A stretch of DNA of 64,000 nt. Origin: Sphingomonas sp. 8AM (GTDB lineage: Bacteria > Pseudomonadota > Alphaproteobacteria > Sphingomonadales > Sphingomonadaceae). Position numbers and translations under genes: made by a program. A model generated the notes under the pieces. It was not told the DNA's origin and did not search any database. It worked only from the letters and a program-made list of their open reading frames with translations. Positions 1 through 9,788 of this stretch are shown here, piece after piece (the first letter of the stretch is position 1; the number at the start of each line of letters is the position of its first letter). The stretch lies in the NCBI RefSeq assembly GCF_902506455.1, contig NZ_LR733844.1, forward strand, positions 7,501 through 71,500, read 5' to 3'.

Positions 1-1
1 T

Positions 2-217
2 GCTCACGACGCCAAGCTGTTCGCCAAGGTCAACGCGCTGATCGAGGAATGTCGGCGGCATCCGTTCAGGGGCACGGGCAAGCCGGAGCCGCTCGGAGGC
101 AATTTGTCAGGCTGGTGGTCGCGCCGGATCAGTCATGAGCATCGGCTGGTGTATCGGGTCGCGGGAAGCGGCGAGGAGCGGGTGCTGCAGGTGGCGCAGT
201 GTCGGTATCATTATTGA
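2..217 (+). CDS. Txe/YoeB-family addiction-module toxin, 3' part (5' end outside window)
   Basis: Reading frame open from the left edge, 71 codons plus stop. The product contains a YoeB-like core (ECRRHPFRGTGKPEPL, then SRRISHEHRLVYRV) and ends in the family's typical CRYHY. YoeB toxins are ribosome-dependent mRNA interferases neutralised by a YefM-type antitoxin that normally lies just upstream, which here would be outside the window. The C-terminal His-Tyr and the RRI-EHRLVY catalytic stretch are intact, so the visible part shows no decay. The start cannot be assigned. Confidence 0.85.
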   Translation, partial: AHDAKLFAKVNALIEECRRHPFRGTGKPEPLGGNLSGWWSRRISHEHRLVYRVAGSGEERVLQVAQCRYHY

Positions 218-242
218 GCCCGGCGCTCTGACCGCCGGGCTC
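216..242. terminator. Intergenic hairpin between convergent toxin and thiC
   Basis: A perfect 10-bp stem (GAGCCCGGCG / CGCCGGGCTC) with a 7-nt loop overlaps the toxin stop codon. It sits between convergent genes, so it may stop transcription from both sides. No clear T-run follows on either strand, so intrinsic termination is only a possibility. Confidence 0.45.
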
Positions 243-283
243 CTGTTGACCGCCTGATTTAAGAGGCCGGATGAGCGGAAAGC

Positions 284-2280
<1,997 letters not shown>

Positions 2281-2313
2281 CCGGTATACGCGCGCCAACG
2301 CCGCGACACCAAC

Positions 2314-2350
2314 GAAAAAGGCCGCGCTCCGACGGTTGCGGAGCGCGGCC
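2314..2350 (-). terminator. Intrinsic terminator after the ferritin-like gene
   Basis: A 12-bp perfect stem (GGCCGCGCTCCG / CGGAGCGCGGCC) is followed on the minus strand by TTTTTC. It lies about 20 bp past the stop codon of the ferritin-like lipoprotein gene and separates that transcript from the thiC leader. Confidence 0.85.
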
Positions 2351-2372
2351 CTGCCGGCATCGGAAAGACGGA

Positions 2373-3428
2373 TCAGCTTGCCTTGCTGAAGTCGCCGCTG
2401 GTGCGCAGCGCCTCGATCGAATTGTTGGTGCCGGCCGGAAAGAAGCCGCCCGAGGTCTTCGCCGCATCGGTCAGGTAGACGATGTTGTGGACCTGCAGCG
2501 TCGAGCGGCTGAACGCGATCCCGTTGCTGTCAGCGGGGACGATGTTGGCCACCTCCGCCCCGCTGACCGTGGCAGTGATCCCTTGGTCGAGATCCTTGCG
2601 GTCGGTCGCGCCGTCGAGGGGCCTGCCATCGAGCGAGTCCCGCGCGTCGGAGATCTTGTTCGCCTTGACCCGCGCTTCCGAGCCGCGGCGGTAAAGCTCG
2701 GCACGGATCAGGCCGGCGTGATACGCCTCCGCCGCGAGAATGCCTGCGGCGGCTTCCAGGTAGATCGCGCTGCTGATCAGCGGCGACGCGCCCTTGTAGG
2801 CGGTGACCCCGACATCCTCGAACAGATAGGCGGCAAGCAGGAAATTGTCGTCGTTGAGGTACGGATCGAATTCGCCGTTGCCGTCCGCAATCCCCGCTGC
2901 GCGCGCAGCGGCGCTGAACGCGCCGGTCGCCCCGCCGTCGATGTTGATCGCCGGCTGGTGGATCACCTGCGCGGCGCTGACCGAGGTAATGACGGCGCGC
3001 AGCGCGTTGACATGCGCCAGTTCGTCGGCGGCGATCTCGCGCGCATAGCTGGCGATGATCGGGTCCGAGAAGGTGACCTTGCGCCCGCCGGTCACGCCAC
3101 CGCGCGTACCGACCGTGCCGGTGAGGCTCGCCTCGGGCAGCGAACGCCCGAACGCCGCGAACGAATAGAATTGGGCCTCGAGATATTCGAGGTTGAGCGC
3201 CAGTTGCAGGATCGCGACGTCGGTGGAGACGCTGCCGGTCGCGGTCGGCGTCGGGGTGGGAGTCGGACTTGGCGTCGTGCTGTTGTTGTTGTCGCTGCCG
3301 CAGGCGGACAACAGCGCGAGCCCGCCGGCCGCGGCGGTGCCAGCGCCGGCCAGCTTGAGGAAGCGGCGGCGCTCGGCCCGGCGGGCCTCGGCGAGTTCGA
3401 GCGCGGCGAAAACGGAATCCTTGATCAT
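2373..3428 (-). CDS. Ferritin-like domain protein, Tat-type lipoprotein
   Basis: A 351-residue exported protein. The N-terminus combines a twin-arginine motif (RRRFLK, residues 20-25), a hydrophobic Ala/Gly segment and a lipobox ending at Cys43 (LLSAC), predicting Tat export and lipid anchoring. A Thr/Pro linker (about 50-62) leads to a four-helix ferritin-like domain (Ferritin_2 / desiccation-related type) with LEYLEAQFYSFAAFG, EIAADELAHVNALR and AEAYHAGLIRAELYR, whose Glu/His residues could bind a di-iron centre. The gene lies 3' of a paralogue in the same direction and shares its domain order and C-terminal FSR-TLQVHNIVYL. The start at 3428 gives the shortest signal peptide that keeps the twin arginines. 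The substrate is unknown; iron storage or oxidative/desiccation stress protection is inferred. Confidence 0.85.
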   Translation of the reverse strand: MIKDSVFAALELAEARRAERRRFLKLAGAGTAAAGGLALLSACGSDNNNSTTPSPTPTPTPTATGSVSTDVAILQLALNLEYLEAQFYSFAAFGRSLPEASLTGTVGTRGGVTGGRKVTFSDPIIASYAREIAADELAHVNALRAVITSVSAAQVIHQPAINIDGGATGAFSAAARAAGIADGNGEFDPYLNDDNFLLAAYLFEDVGVTAYKGASPLISSAIYLEAAAGILAAEAYHAGLIRAELYRRGSEARVKANKISDARDSLDGRPLDGATDRKDLDQGITATVSGAEVANIVPADSNGIAFSRSTLQVHNIVYLTDAAKTSGGFFPAGTNNSIEALRTSGDFSKAS

Positions 3429-3491
3429 GGCGTCATTCCCTGTTGCGGGGCGTATGGGCAAAGGCGGGGAGGCGGTGCGAGCCGCCTCGCG

Positions 3492-4538
3492 TCAGGCCGA
3501 TGCCGCGCTTGTCTTGATGTTGCCGTTGACCCCGGCCGGGAAGAAGCCGCCGCTCGGTACCGCCGCCTGGTTGAGATAGACGATGTTGAGCACCTGCAGC
3601 GGCGTGCGGCTGAACGCGATGCCGTTGCTGTTGAGCGGCGCGATGTTCGATACGTCGAGCGACACGCCATTGTCGACGATGGTGCCGGTCGCCAGCCCCG
3701 TATCGTCGACGGGGCCGATGCCGCGAACCAGGTCCTCGGTCGGGCTGCCGTCCAGCGTGTCGCGCGCCCTGGAAATGCCGGTGGTCGCCTCGATGAGCTG
3801 GAGCGAGGGCGTCTGCAGCCCCTTGCGATACAGCACGGAGCGGATGATCGCGGCGTGATACGCCTCGACCGCGAGGATGCCGGCGGCGGCCTCCAGATAA
3901 ATCTTGCTGTTGATGAGCGCGGGCGCGGCGCCCTTGTAGGCGGTGACGCCGACATCCTCGAACAGATAAGCGCCGAGCAGGAATGCCTCGTCCGAGCCAT
4001 AAGGGTCGAAGGCGACACCCTCGCCGACCAGCCCGGCACGGCGTGCGGCGGTGCTGAATGCGCCCGACGCGCTGGTGCCGAGGTCGATCACAGGCTGAGC
4101 GAGCCGTGATGTATCGGTGAACTGCGCGCGCAGGAAGCGGACGTGCGCCAGCTCGTCCTGATAGATTTCCTGCGCATATTGCTGGACGATCGGGTCCTTG
4201 AACCCGACCGCGCGCCCGCCCGTGGCTGCACCGGCGGTGCCGACCGAGCCGCTGATGTCCGCGGCGGCGAGCCCGCTGCCGGTGACAGCGAAGGAATAGT
4301 AATTCGCCTCGAGATATTCGAGGTTCAGCGCGAAGTTGAGCACGTCGACCTCGGTGAAGGTCGGAGTGGGGGTGGGCGAGGGCGACGGGGTGGGAGTCGC
4401 GGTCTGCGCCTGCGCGGCGCCCGACAATGTTGCGGCGGCGGCCGCGGCACCCAGCGCACCGGTGAAGAAGGCGCGACGCGAATCGCGGCGACGCACGCGC
4501 GCGTCGAGCGTCTCGATCAGCTGCTCGCTATCGGTCAT
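3492..4538 (-). CDS. Ferritin-like domain protein, Tat-exported (paralogue)
   Basis: A 348-residue protein with a Tat-like signal (RRDSRRAFF, residues 17-25) and an AQA cleavage site near residue 44, with no lipobox cysteine. It should therefore be soluble in the periplasm, unlike its lipid-anchored neighbour. A Pro/Thr/Ser linker (about 46-60) precedes a Ferritin_2 domain with LEYLEANYYSFAVTG, EIYQDELAHVRFLR and VEAYHAAIIRSVLYR. The C-terminal half ends FSRTPLQVLNIVYL, as in the paralogue. It is first in a two-gene unit that ends at the terminator at 2314-2350. AAGGGA lies upstream of the start. The catalytic or storage function is inferred from the fold only. Confidence 0.85.
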   Translation of the reverse strand: MTDSEQLIETLDARVRRRDSRRAFFTGALGAAAAAATLSGAAQAQTATPTPSPSPTPTPTFTEVDVLNFALNLEYLEANYYSFAVTGSGLAAADISGSVGTAGAATGGRAVGFKDPIVQQYAQEIYQDELAHVRFLRAQFTDTSRLAQPVIDLGTSASGAFSTAARRAGLVGEGVAFDPYGSDEAFLLGAYLFEDVGVTAYKGAAPALINSKIYLEAAAGILAVEAYHAAIIRSVLYRKGLQTPSLQLIEATTGISRARDTLDGSPTEDLVRGIGPVDDTGLATGTIVDNGVSLDVSNIAPLNSNGIAFSRTPLQVLNIVYLNQAAVPSGGFFPAGVNGNIKTSAASA

Positions 4539-4836
4539 GGCAGGCTCGTCCCTTCTGTTACTCGCGCCGGTACGCGGCGTTGAGGCGCGTGATAGGCCAG
4601 CAGCGCGCGAGGGGCAAAGACGGGATTTGATTTTTTGGAAAGCGCGTACCTTCGCCGCTCCCGCGGACTTGATACGGGGCTCTGCCTTTTCTCGGGAAAG
4701 GTGAAGAGAGCGCCCCTATCGGCTCCCGGGGCAATGGGTCGCCGCGGCAAAGCTGCGTCGTCGGTCGGGGCGAGGCCCCGCCGGCCGGTCTCGGGCGAGG
4801 TCGACGGAGCTGCGCTCCGGCGACCCGCCCTGCGAA
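4539..4836. other. Intergenic gap with a dispersed repeat copy
   Basis: About 300 bp between the ferritin-like gene pair and the MipA gene. The only structure seen is a GC-rich repeat at 4741-4799 with a second copy near 11320, plus a short C-rich stretch at 4655-4680 that loosely resembles a degraded palindromic element. No credible reading frame on either strand. Confidence 0.6.
4741..4799. repeat. Dispersed repeat E, copy 1
   Basis: A 59-bp segment matching 11320-11378 at most positions. Both start GCCGCGGCAAAG, continue with GCGTCGTCGGTCG and contain GCCCCGCCGGCCGG near the end. The function is unknown. Confidence 0.7.
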
Positions 4837-5718
4837 TTAAAACGTATATCCCAGACCAATCGCCGCGAGCCACTGGCTACGCGACCCCGCGATCGACACC
4901 ACCGGCGTGTCGCCGAAATCGTTGAGCATCTTCTTGTAGGTGACGCCGCCGATCGCTTTCCAGCCTTTCAGCAGATTGCCGGTCAGCGAATAGGTGCCGG
5001 CCATGCCGACCGTCCAATGCTTCCAACCGCCGCGCGTGCGATATTGCGGTAGCCCGCTTGCCAGCGACTGTGCTGCGTCGACATCGAAATAGGTGCGTGC
5101 GAAACCGCGCTCGACGCGCTCGGCGGAGGCGAACAGCCCGACGCCGGCCTTCAGGCTGAGCGGGGTGAAGTAATTGACCGACGGCGACCAGATGCCGCTG
5201 TCGTGTACGCCGCTGACGTCGTGGCGATAGCTGAGCGAGGCCGACAGCTTGTCATACGGGCTGGTGAGCACGCCCGTCTTCCCAAGCCCGACGTAGCCGC
5301 CCAGCTCGATCGCGGTGTCGCGCTCACCCAACGCACGGATGCGGCGGTCGTCGATCGAATTGTTGTTGGTGCGGTTGAAGTTGATGACGCCGACCGGCCC
5401 GGCCTGCACGTCCCAGCTTGGCCCCGAGGCGTTCGGGATCAGATCGATCGAGGCACGGTTGCCGATCACCTGGAATGCAAAATTGTGGAACGAGCCAATC
5501 GCCGCCGGCCCGGGGACGACGCGATAATGGTCCGAGCCTTCGTAGTCGGGCAGATAGGCCGCCGCGACTGCCACCGTCACCGTATCGCCGACCAGCGCCG
5601 GGTCGGGCGCGGGGTTGGGCTCGGCCGGGACGGATGCGCCTTGCGCGAGCGCCGGCATCGCGACACAGGCAAGCCCGGCGGCGAGCAGCGCGCGAGCGGC
5701 AGAACGATTGACGTGCAC
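4837..5718 (-). CDS. MipA/OmpV family outer-membrane protein
   Basis: A 293-residue beta-barrel protein with an N-terminal signal peptide ending near MPALAQG (about residue 26). The mature part has the family's opening (YLPDYEGSDHYRVVPGPA) and alternating amphipathic strands up to the C-terminal LAAIGLGYTF, whose last Phe is the usual outer-membrane insertion signal. MipA/OmpV proteins are outer-membrane barrels, in E. coli a scaffold for murein enzymes; the role here is not known. The start is a GTG at 5718, chosen because AAGGGGA lies 6-7 nt upstream and it places the signal peptide at the very N-terminus. Confidence 0.85.
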   Translation of the reverse strand: MHVNRSAARALLAAGLACVAMPALAQGASVPAEPNPAPDPALVGDTVTVAVAAAYLPDYEGSDHYRVVPGPAAIGSFHNFAFQVIGNRASIDLIPNASGPSWDVQAGPVGVINFNRTNNNSIDDRRIRALGERDTAIELGGYVGLGKTGVLTSPYDKLSASLSYRHDVSGVHDSGIWSPSVNYFTPLSLKAGVGLFASAERVERGFARTYFDVDAAQSLASGLPQYRTRGGWKHWTVGMAGTYSLTGNLLKGWKAIGGVTYKKMLNDFGDTPVVSIAGSRSQWLAAIGLGYTF

Positions 5719-5780
5719 GTAAATTCCCCTTCGATCTGCGCGCCCAACCGTTCGCGGGGAATTTTGCTCCATGTTGCTCG

Positions 5781-6254
5781 TCAGAGCATGTAGCGCATCC
5801 GGATCTGTTGCTCTTGGGCATCAGTGGTCAGCGAGAACCGTGCCGCCGAGAAGCGCGGCGGGCCGAACCGGATCGCGGGATTGCGCGAGAAGCCGAAGCC
5901 TTCCTTGGGTATGCCCGCGAACGTGTCCAGCTTCCTGTTGCCATTCTCGTCGTGGATCACCGCCACCGCATAATCGCCGCGCGGCAGGCCCGGGAAACGA
6001 ATGCTGGTCTGCCCCGCCGGCACCGAGCGCGTTACCGCGTCGCGATCGTCGACGCAGTTCGGGAAATTGTCAGGATCGGCGGTCAGGCACAGCCGCAGCA
6101 TCCCCTTGGCCGAGCGCAGATGGTCGATGTCCACCTGCAGCGAGCCGACCGGCGCCGCGCCGATCAGCGGCACCGCCAGCAACGCCAGACCCGACACGGC
6201 GAGCCGCTTTCGCGTGATCGCGCGCGAAATCGCCGAGCCCGTCGTCGGTGCCAC
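5781..6254 (-). CDS. DUF2141 domain protein, secreted
   Basis: A small exported protein of about 157 residues. An Arg/Lys-rich start and hydrophobic run (RKRLAVSGLALLAVPLIGAAP) form a signal peptide. The rest is a DUF2141 domain (GSLQVDIDHLRSAKGMLRLC, then YAVAVIHDENGNRKLD and GIPKEGFGFSRNP). Its 5' end overlaps the 3' end of the sterol-desaturase gene in another frame by roughly 180 nt. The start is uncertain: GTG at 6254 is proposed, ATG at 6287 is possible, and no strong ribosome-binding site was found for either. The molecular function of DUF2141 is unknown. Confidence 0.75.
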   Translation of the reverse strand: MAPTTGSAISRAITRKRLAVSGLALLAVPLIGAAPVGSLQVDIDHLRSAKGMLRLCLTADPDNFPNCVDDRDAVTRSVPAGQTSIRFPGLPRGDYAVAVIHDENGNRKLDTFAGIPKEGFGFSRNPAIRFGPPRFSAARFSLTTDAQEQQIRMRYML

Positions 6255-6948
6255 AGAGCCGGTCCCAGAAGCGGAAATATAGGCCATAGTTACATCCGTA
6301 CCGTTCATGGTGCCGCTGGTGATGGCTGGCGGTAATCAGCCACCGGCCCACCCGTCCCCCCCACATGAACCGCGGGAACATTTCCCAGCCCATATGATTG
6401 GTCACACCCATAATCGTCATGATCGTCAGCACCACCCCCAGTGCGGTGACATGGATCGGAATCACGAACACCAGTAGCGGAATGGCAACAGCGCCGGTCA
6501 CCGCTTCGATCGGGTGAAACGCCATTGCCGCCCATGCCGTCGGCGGGCGGCTGGCATGATGCACCGCATGCGCCAGCTTGAAGACGCGCGGGCGATGCAT
6601 CCAGCGATGCGTCCAGTAGAACCACGTGTCGTGCGCGATCAGATAGAGCAGCACCGACACCGGCAAATACCATAAAGGCCAGGCATGGACGTCGTCGTAG
6701 ATCCGCGTCCAGCCGCGATTCTGCCAGCCCCAGGCGATGATGCCGGCAGGTACGCCATAGATACCGGCCGAGGCGAGGCTCCACAGGATCTCGCGGCGGA
6801 TCTGCGGATCGAGCCCTGCGTAGAGCCGCGGGTGCTTCAGCCGCGTGGCGAGCGCGAAGCCGGCGCTCGCGGCCAGATAGCGCACGCCGACGATGAGGCT
6901 CATCGCCAGCGCCGACAACAGGATAGCGATTGCAGCGGACATGGGCAT
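6070..6948 (-). CDS. Sterol desaturase / fatty acid hydroxylase family membrane protein
   Basis: A 292-residue integral membrane di-iron oxygenase-like protein. The eight-histidine signature is visible as HDTWFYWTHRWMH, HAVHH and HHQRHHE, with at least four hydrophobic segments around it. The family introduces hydroxyl groups or double bonds in lipids or sterols; the substrate is unknown. The start at 6948 is an ATG 41 bp from the divergent HisN-type gene, so the two may share a control region. The last 55 or so codons after CGTDDGLG read as Gly/Ala/Arg-rich sequence and overlap the DUF2141 gene out of frame, so the C-terminus may be non-conserved or the result of a frameshift. Confidence 0.8.
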   Translation of the reverse strand: MPMSAAIAILLSALAMSLIVGVRYLAASAGFALATRLKHPRLYAGLDPQIRREILWSLASAGIYGVPAGIIAWGWQNRGWTRIYDDVHAWPLWYLPVSVLLYLIAHDTWFYWTHRWMHRPRVFKLAHAVHHASRPPTAWAAMAFHPIEAVTGAVAIPLLVFVIPIHVTALGVVLTIMTIMGVTNHMGWEMFPRFMWGGRVGRWLITASHHQRHHERYGCNYGLYFRFWDRLCGTDDGLGDFARDHAKAARRVGSGVAGGAADRRGAGRLAAGGHRPSALGQGDAAAVPDRRS

Positions 6949-6988
6949 GGCTTCTAGCGCATCGCCGACGGGCGCGATAGGCAGGGCC

Positions 6989-7807
6989 ATGCCTGTACGC
7001 CCCGCCGATATCGCGCTCGCCCACCGCCTCGCCGACGCCGCCGGCGCGGTGATCCGTCCGTACTTCCGCCAGCCGGCCGGGCTGGAGCTGAAGGAGGACC
7101 GCTCCCCGGTGACGCGCGCCGACCGTGAGGCCGAGGAGGCGATGCGGCGGCTGCTCGACGCCGAATGTCCCGGCGACGGCGTGGTCGGCGAGGAACATGG
7201 CGTGAAGGAGGGCGTGACCGGGCGGCGCTGGGTGCTCGACCCGATCGACGGCACGCGCAGCTTCACCGCCGGCCGCGCGATCTTTGGAACACTGATCGCG
7301 CTGGTCGAGGATGGCTGGCCGGTGCTGGGGATCATCGACCAGCCGGTGCAGCGCGAGCGCTGGACGGGCGTGACCGGGCGACCGACCCTGCTCAACGACG
7401 CGCCGGTGCGGACGCGGGCGTGTGCGGCGCTGGAGGGGGCGATCGTCGCGACGACCAGCCCGCATCTGTTCGAGGACGCCGACGTGCCGCATTTCATGGC
7501 GCTGGTGACCGCGGCGAGCGGCGGCGCACCGCGGCAGGGACCGGTCTATGGCGGCGACTGCTACAATTACGGGCTACTGGCGAGCGGCTTCCTCGACATC
7601 GTCTGCGAATCCGGGCTCAAGCTGTACGACTTCGCGGCGCTGGCGCCGATCGTCGAGGGCGCTGGCGGGCGGATGTGCGACTGGAACGGCGATCCGCTGA
7701 CCGCCGACAGCGCCGGCCATGTGCTCGCGATCGGCGATCCGGCGCGGGCCGACGAGGTGCTGGACGCATTGCACCACGTCGGAGGGCATGATCACCACGA
7801 TCATTGA
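6989..7807 (+). CDS. hisN: Histidinol-phosphatase, inositol-monophosphatase family
   Basis: A 272-residue Mg-dependent phosphatase of the IMPase fold. The metal-binding motifs are in order: GEEHG, the signature LDPIDGTRSF, and the late YDFAALAPIVEGAGGRMCDW. The DFAAL/GGR ending fits HisN-type histidinol-phosphatases of alphaproteobacteria, which catalyse the penultimate step of histidine synthesis, although an inositol phosphatase cannot be excluded by sequence alone. The His/Asp-rich C-terminus (HHVGGHDHHDH) is unusual and might bind metal. The start is the ATG at 6989 with AGGCAGG just upstream. It is divergent from the desaturase-family gene. Confidence 0.85.
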   Translation: MPVRPADIALAHRLADAAGAVIRPYFRQPAGLELKEDRSPVTRADREAEEAMRRLLDAECPGDGVVGEEHGVKEGVTGRRWVLDPIDGTRSFTAGRAIFGTLIALVEDGWPVLGIIDQPVQRERWTGVTGRPTLLNDAPVRTRACAALEGAIVATTSPHLFEDADVPHFMALVTAASGGAPRQGPVYGGDCYNYGLLASGFLDIVCESGLKLYDFAALAPIVEGAGGRMCDWNGDPLTADSAGHVLAIGDPARADEVLDALHHVGGHDHHDH

Positions 7808-8387
7808 GCGTCCTTCCGCCGCCCCGGCCTCCTGAGCTGCCGAAGGGACCGGCAGGGCGGAATCTGGCGGCGGGCGGCACGGGCCGATCGCCGCTAGAGT
7901 GCGATCCATCTAAGTTGAAGCGTAGCCGCTGTTGCGGAGATAGTTGGCGCATTCGTGGGGTGGGAAGGCGTCGAGAAGCGAGCCGATCTGCTGCCATGTC
8001 GTCTCGACCGATCGGGATGGAAAACGTAAAAAAGACACATGAAACGACTTAACTTCTGACGAACCCTCACACACCTTGAATGTGCAAGACCCGCAGAGCC
8101 GCCGCCCACATGTCCCTTCATCTTACCTACAATGTCAAAGAGCCCGCCGACAACAAACCGGACAATCGATCAATCCCGCTATCTCTAGCGAAAGACCGCT
8201 GTCCGTCTATGTGGCGACCAACAGAACCGCGCCTCAGTGGTGCGCCCCGTCGGTGAAAAGCCCTCTACGGGGAGGAGCCAAGGTCGTCAAACACTTTTTG
8301 CAATTTTATGTCGCTGCGCGCGGAAAAGCGCGGAAAACCGTCGCTTTCCCGCGTCGCTCCCGTCCTCCACCCGTCACAAACCACGAA
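7808..8387. other. Intergenic gap holding an IS630 relic
   Basis: About 580 bp. Apart from the transposase remnant at 7910-8014 I see no convincing gene. Positions 8030-8390 have more A/T and mixed codon use than the flanks, in keeping with decayed mobile DNA. Confidence 0.6.
7910..8014 (-). pseudogene. IS630-family transposase, C-terminal fragment
   Basis: In one minus-strand frame the sequence encodes SVETTWQQIGSLLDAFPP followed by HECANYLRNSGYAST and a stop, the standard C-terminal end of IS630-type transposases. Upstream of about 8014 the frame no longer resembles a transposase, so the DDE catalytic domain is gone. No other part of the element was recognised. Confidence 0.85.
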
Positions 8388-8828
8388 TCACGCCTGCTGG
8401 ATGTAGTCGCGCATCGCCGCGGCATCGGCTTCAATGCGGTCGATGCGGTGCTTGACGAGATCACCGATCGAGACGATCCCGACCAGACGGCTGTCCTCGA
8501 CGACGGGGAGATGCCGGATTCGCCGGTGCGTCATCAGCGAGAGCGCCGCGAGAATCGAATCGTCGCGCGTGGCTGTCAGCGGTTCGGCGGTCATGACCGA
8601 TCCGACCGGCGTCGACAGCAACGCGGACGCCGCATCGCCGGCATCGGCGAGCAAGCGGACCATGTCGCGTTCGGAGAAGATGCCGCGCACCGCACCATCG
8701 TTACCGACCACTGGTAAGGCGCCGATGCGGTGCTGCGCCAGCATCGCGATCGCCCGTGACAAGGGAAGGTCGGTCGGGATGGAGACGACGTCCGTCCCCT
8801 TTTGCGCGAGAATGGCTGCGATCGTCAT
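8388..8828 (-). CDS. CBS-domain protein
   Basis: A 146-residue cytoplasmic protein made almost wholly of two CBS motifs: about residues 8-60 (AIAMLAQHRIGALPVV...GIFSERDMVR) and 73-130 (VGSVMTAEPLTATRDDS...RHLPVVEDSRLVGIVSIGDLV). Paired CBS motifs bind adenine nucleotides and act as energy sensors in many proteins; a stand-alone pair has no assigned partner here. A strong GGAGGGG lies just before the ATG. Confidence 0.92.
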   Translation of the reverse strand: MTIAAILAQKGTDVVSIPTDLPLSRAIAMLAQHRIGALPVVGNDGAVRGIFSERDMVRLLADAGDAASALLSTPVGSVMTAEPLTATRDDSILAALSLMTHRRIRHLPVVEDSRLVGIVSIGDLVKHRIDRIEADAAAMRDYIQQA

Positions 8829-8915
8829 GATCCCCTCCGATGCTGTCCGCGATCTAGCGTCGCCTGCGCATCATCCTCTCTTTGCGCGCAAAAACAAGCA
8901 CTGCCGGAAACGACA

Positions 8916-8949
8916 ACGGCCGGCGCTCCCCTTCGGGAACGCCGGCCGT
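8916..8949 (-). terminator. Hairpin downstream of the DUF4167 gene
   Basis: A 10-bp stem (ACGGCCGGCG / CGCCGGCCGT) lies 24 bp past the DUF4167 stop on the minus strand, followed by TTGTCGTTT. The T-run is imperfect, so termination strength is uncertain. Confidence 0.6.
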
Positions 8950-8972
8950 GCATCGGCAGGTCAGCCCTCGCC

Positions 8973-9788
8973 TTATTCGGCTGCGGCCGCCTCGGAAGGC
9001 GTGGCGCGCACGCGGCGACGTCGCGGCTTGGGCGCCTCGGCTTCCTCACTGCTCACCGGCTCGGCGGTGACGCCGAGTGCCGGCGGGAGGCGATCCGCGT
9101 CAAATGCCGGCGCCTGTTCGACGGGAGCGACCGCCTCTTCGCGCGGCTTGCGAGCGCGGCGGCGCCGCGGGGCGGTATCGTCCTCGCCGGTCGCGACGGT
9201 CACGTCGGGTTCCGGCGCGACGACCTGCTCGGGCTGCTGCTGCTCGGCGTAGGCCGGGCGGTTGTCGCGCTGGCGCTCGCCTCGTGGCCGGTCGTCGCGC
9301 TGGCGGTCGTCACGCTGACGATCGTCACGCGGCCGGTCGTCACGGGGACGATCGTCGCGTTGCTGCGCACGCTGGTCGCGGAAGCGTTCGCCGCGGCCGT
9401 TATTCTCGGTCTCGCTGGCGCGCGGCTGCTCCTCGGCGCGGATCGCATCGCCCTCGTCGCCGAAATCGTCGCCGTCATCGAACTGGTCGAAGTCGTCGCG
9501 CTGACGCCGCATCGGCTGCTGATCGTCCGACCGGCCGCGCTGGTCCGCAAGAACCCGGAAATAATGATCCGCGAATTGCAGATAATATTCGGTGTTGACG
9601 CGATCACCCGCCATCTGCGCGTCGCGGGCCATGTTCTTGTACTTTTCGAGCAACTGCGGCGCATTGCCGCGTGCGCGACTGTCGATCCGGTTGCCGCTGT
9701 CACGCTGTCCATGACCGCCGCCGCCCTGACGCTGCGGCTGGCCACCACCACGGCCGCGACGGCGACCGTTCTGACGGTTGTTGATCAA
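8973..9788 (-). CDS. DUF4167 domain protein with RDDR repeats
   Basis: A 271-residue, highly charged protein. The N-terminus (LINNRQNGRRRGRG, translated from a TTG start) and the block GNAPQLLEKYKNMARDAQMA followed by DRVNTEYYLQFADHYFRVL are the DUF4167 signature. A central region of about 110-190 consists of Arg/Asp/Gln-rich pentad repeats of the type QRDDR/PRDDR, and the tail has an RRRRARKPR segment. DUF4167 proteins lie next to prmC-prfA in alphaproteobacteria; the Arg-rich ends suggest RNA or DNA binding, but no function is established. The start at 9788 is a TTG preceded by GAGGA; the family's typical M-INNRQ beginning fixes it. Confidence 0.88.
   Translation of the reverse strand: MINNRQNGRRRGRGGGQPQRQGGGGHGQRDSGNRIDSRARGNAPQLLEKYKNMARDAQMAGDRVNTEYYLQFADHYFRVLADQRGRSDDQQPMRRQRDDFDQFDDGDDFGDEGDAIRAEEQPRASETENNGRGERFRDQRAQQRDDRPRDDRPRDDRQRDDRQRDDRPRGERQRDNRPAYAEQQQPEQVVAPEPDVTVATGEDDTAPRRRRARKPREEAVAPVEQAPAFDADRLPPALGVTAEPVSSEEAEAPKPRRRRVRATPSEAAAAE
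9258..9365. repeat. In-frame 15-bp tandem repeat coding for (Q/P)RDDR
   Basis: About seven degenerate copies of a 15-bp unit containing GGTCGTC/CGATCGTC alternate within the DUF4167 gene, encoding charged pentapeptides. Copy number could vary among strains. Confidence 0.8.

Noticed and set aside
4650..4690. Possible degenerate type C palindrome
   Set aside because: Only short similarity (CGGACTTGATACGGGG) and no matching second arm.
8030..8387. Small gene downstream of the IS630 relic
   Set aside because: Open frames on both strands lack a ribosome-binding site, codon bias and recognisable motifs.
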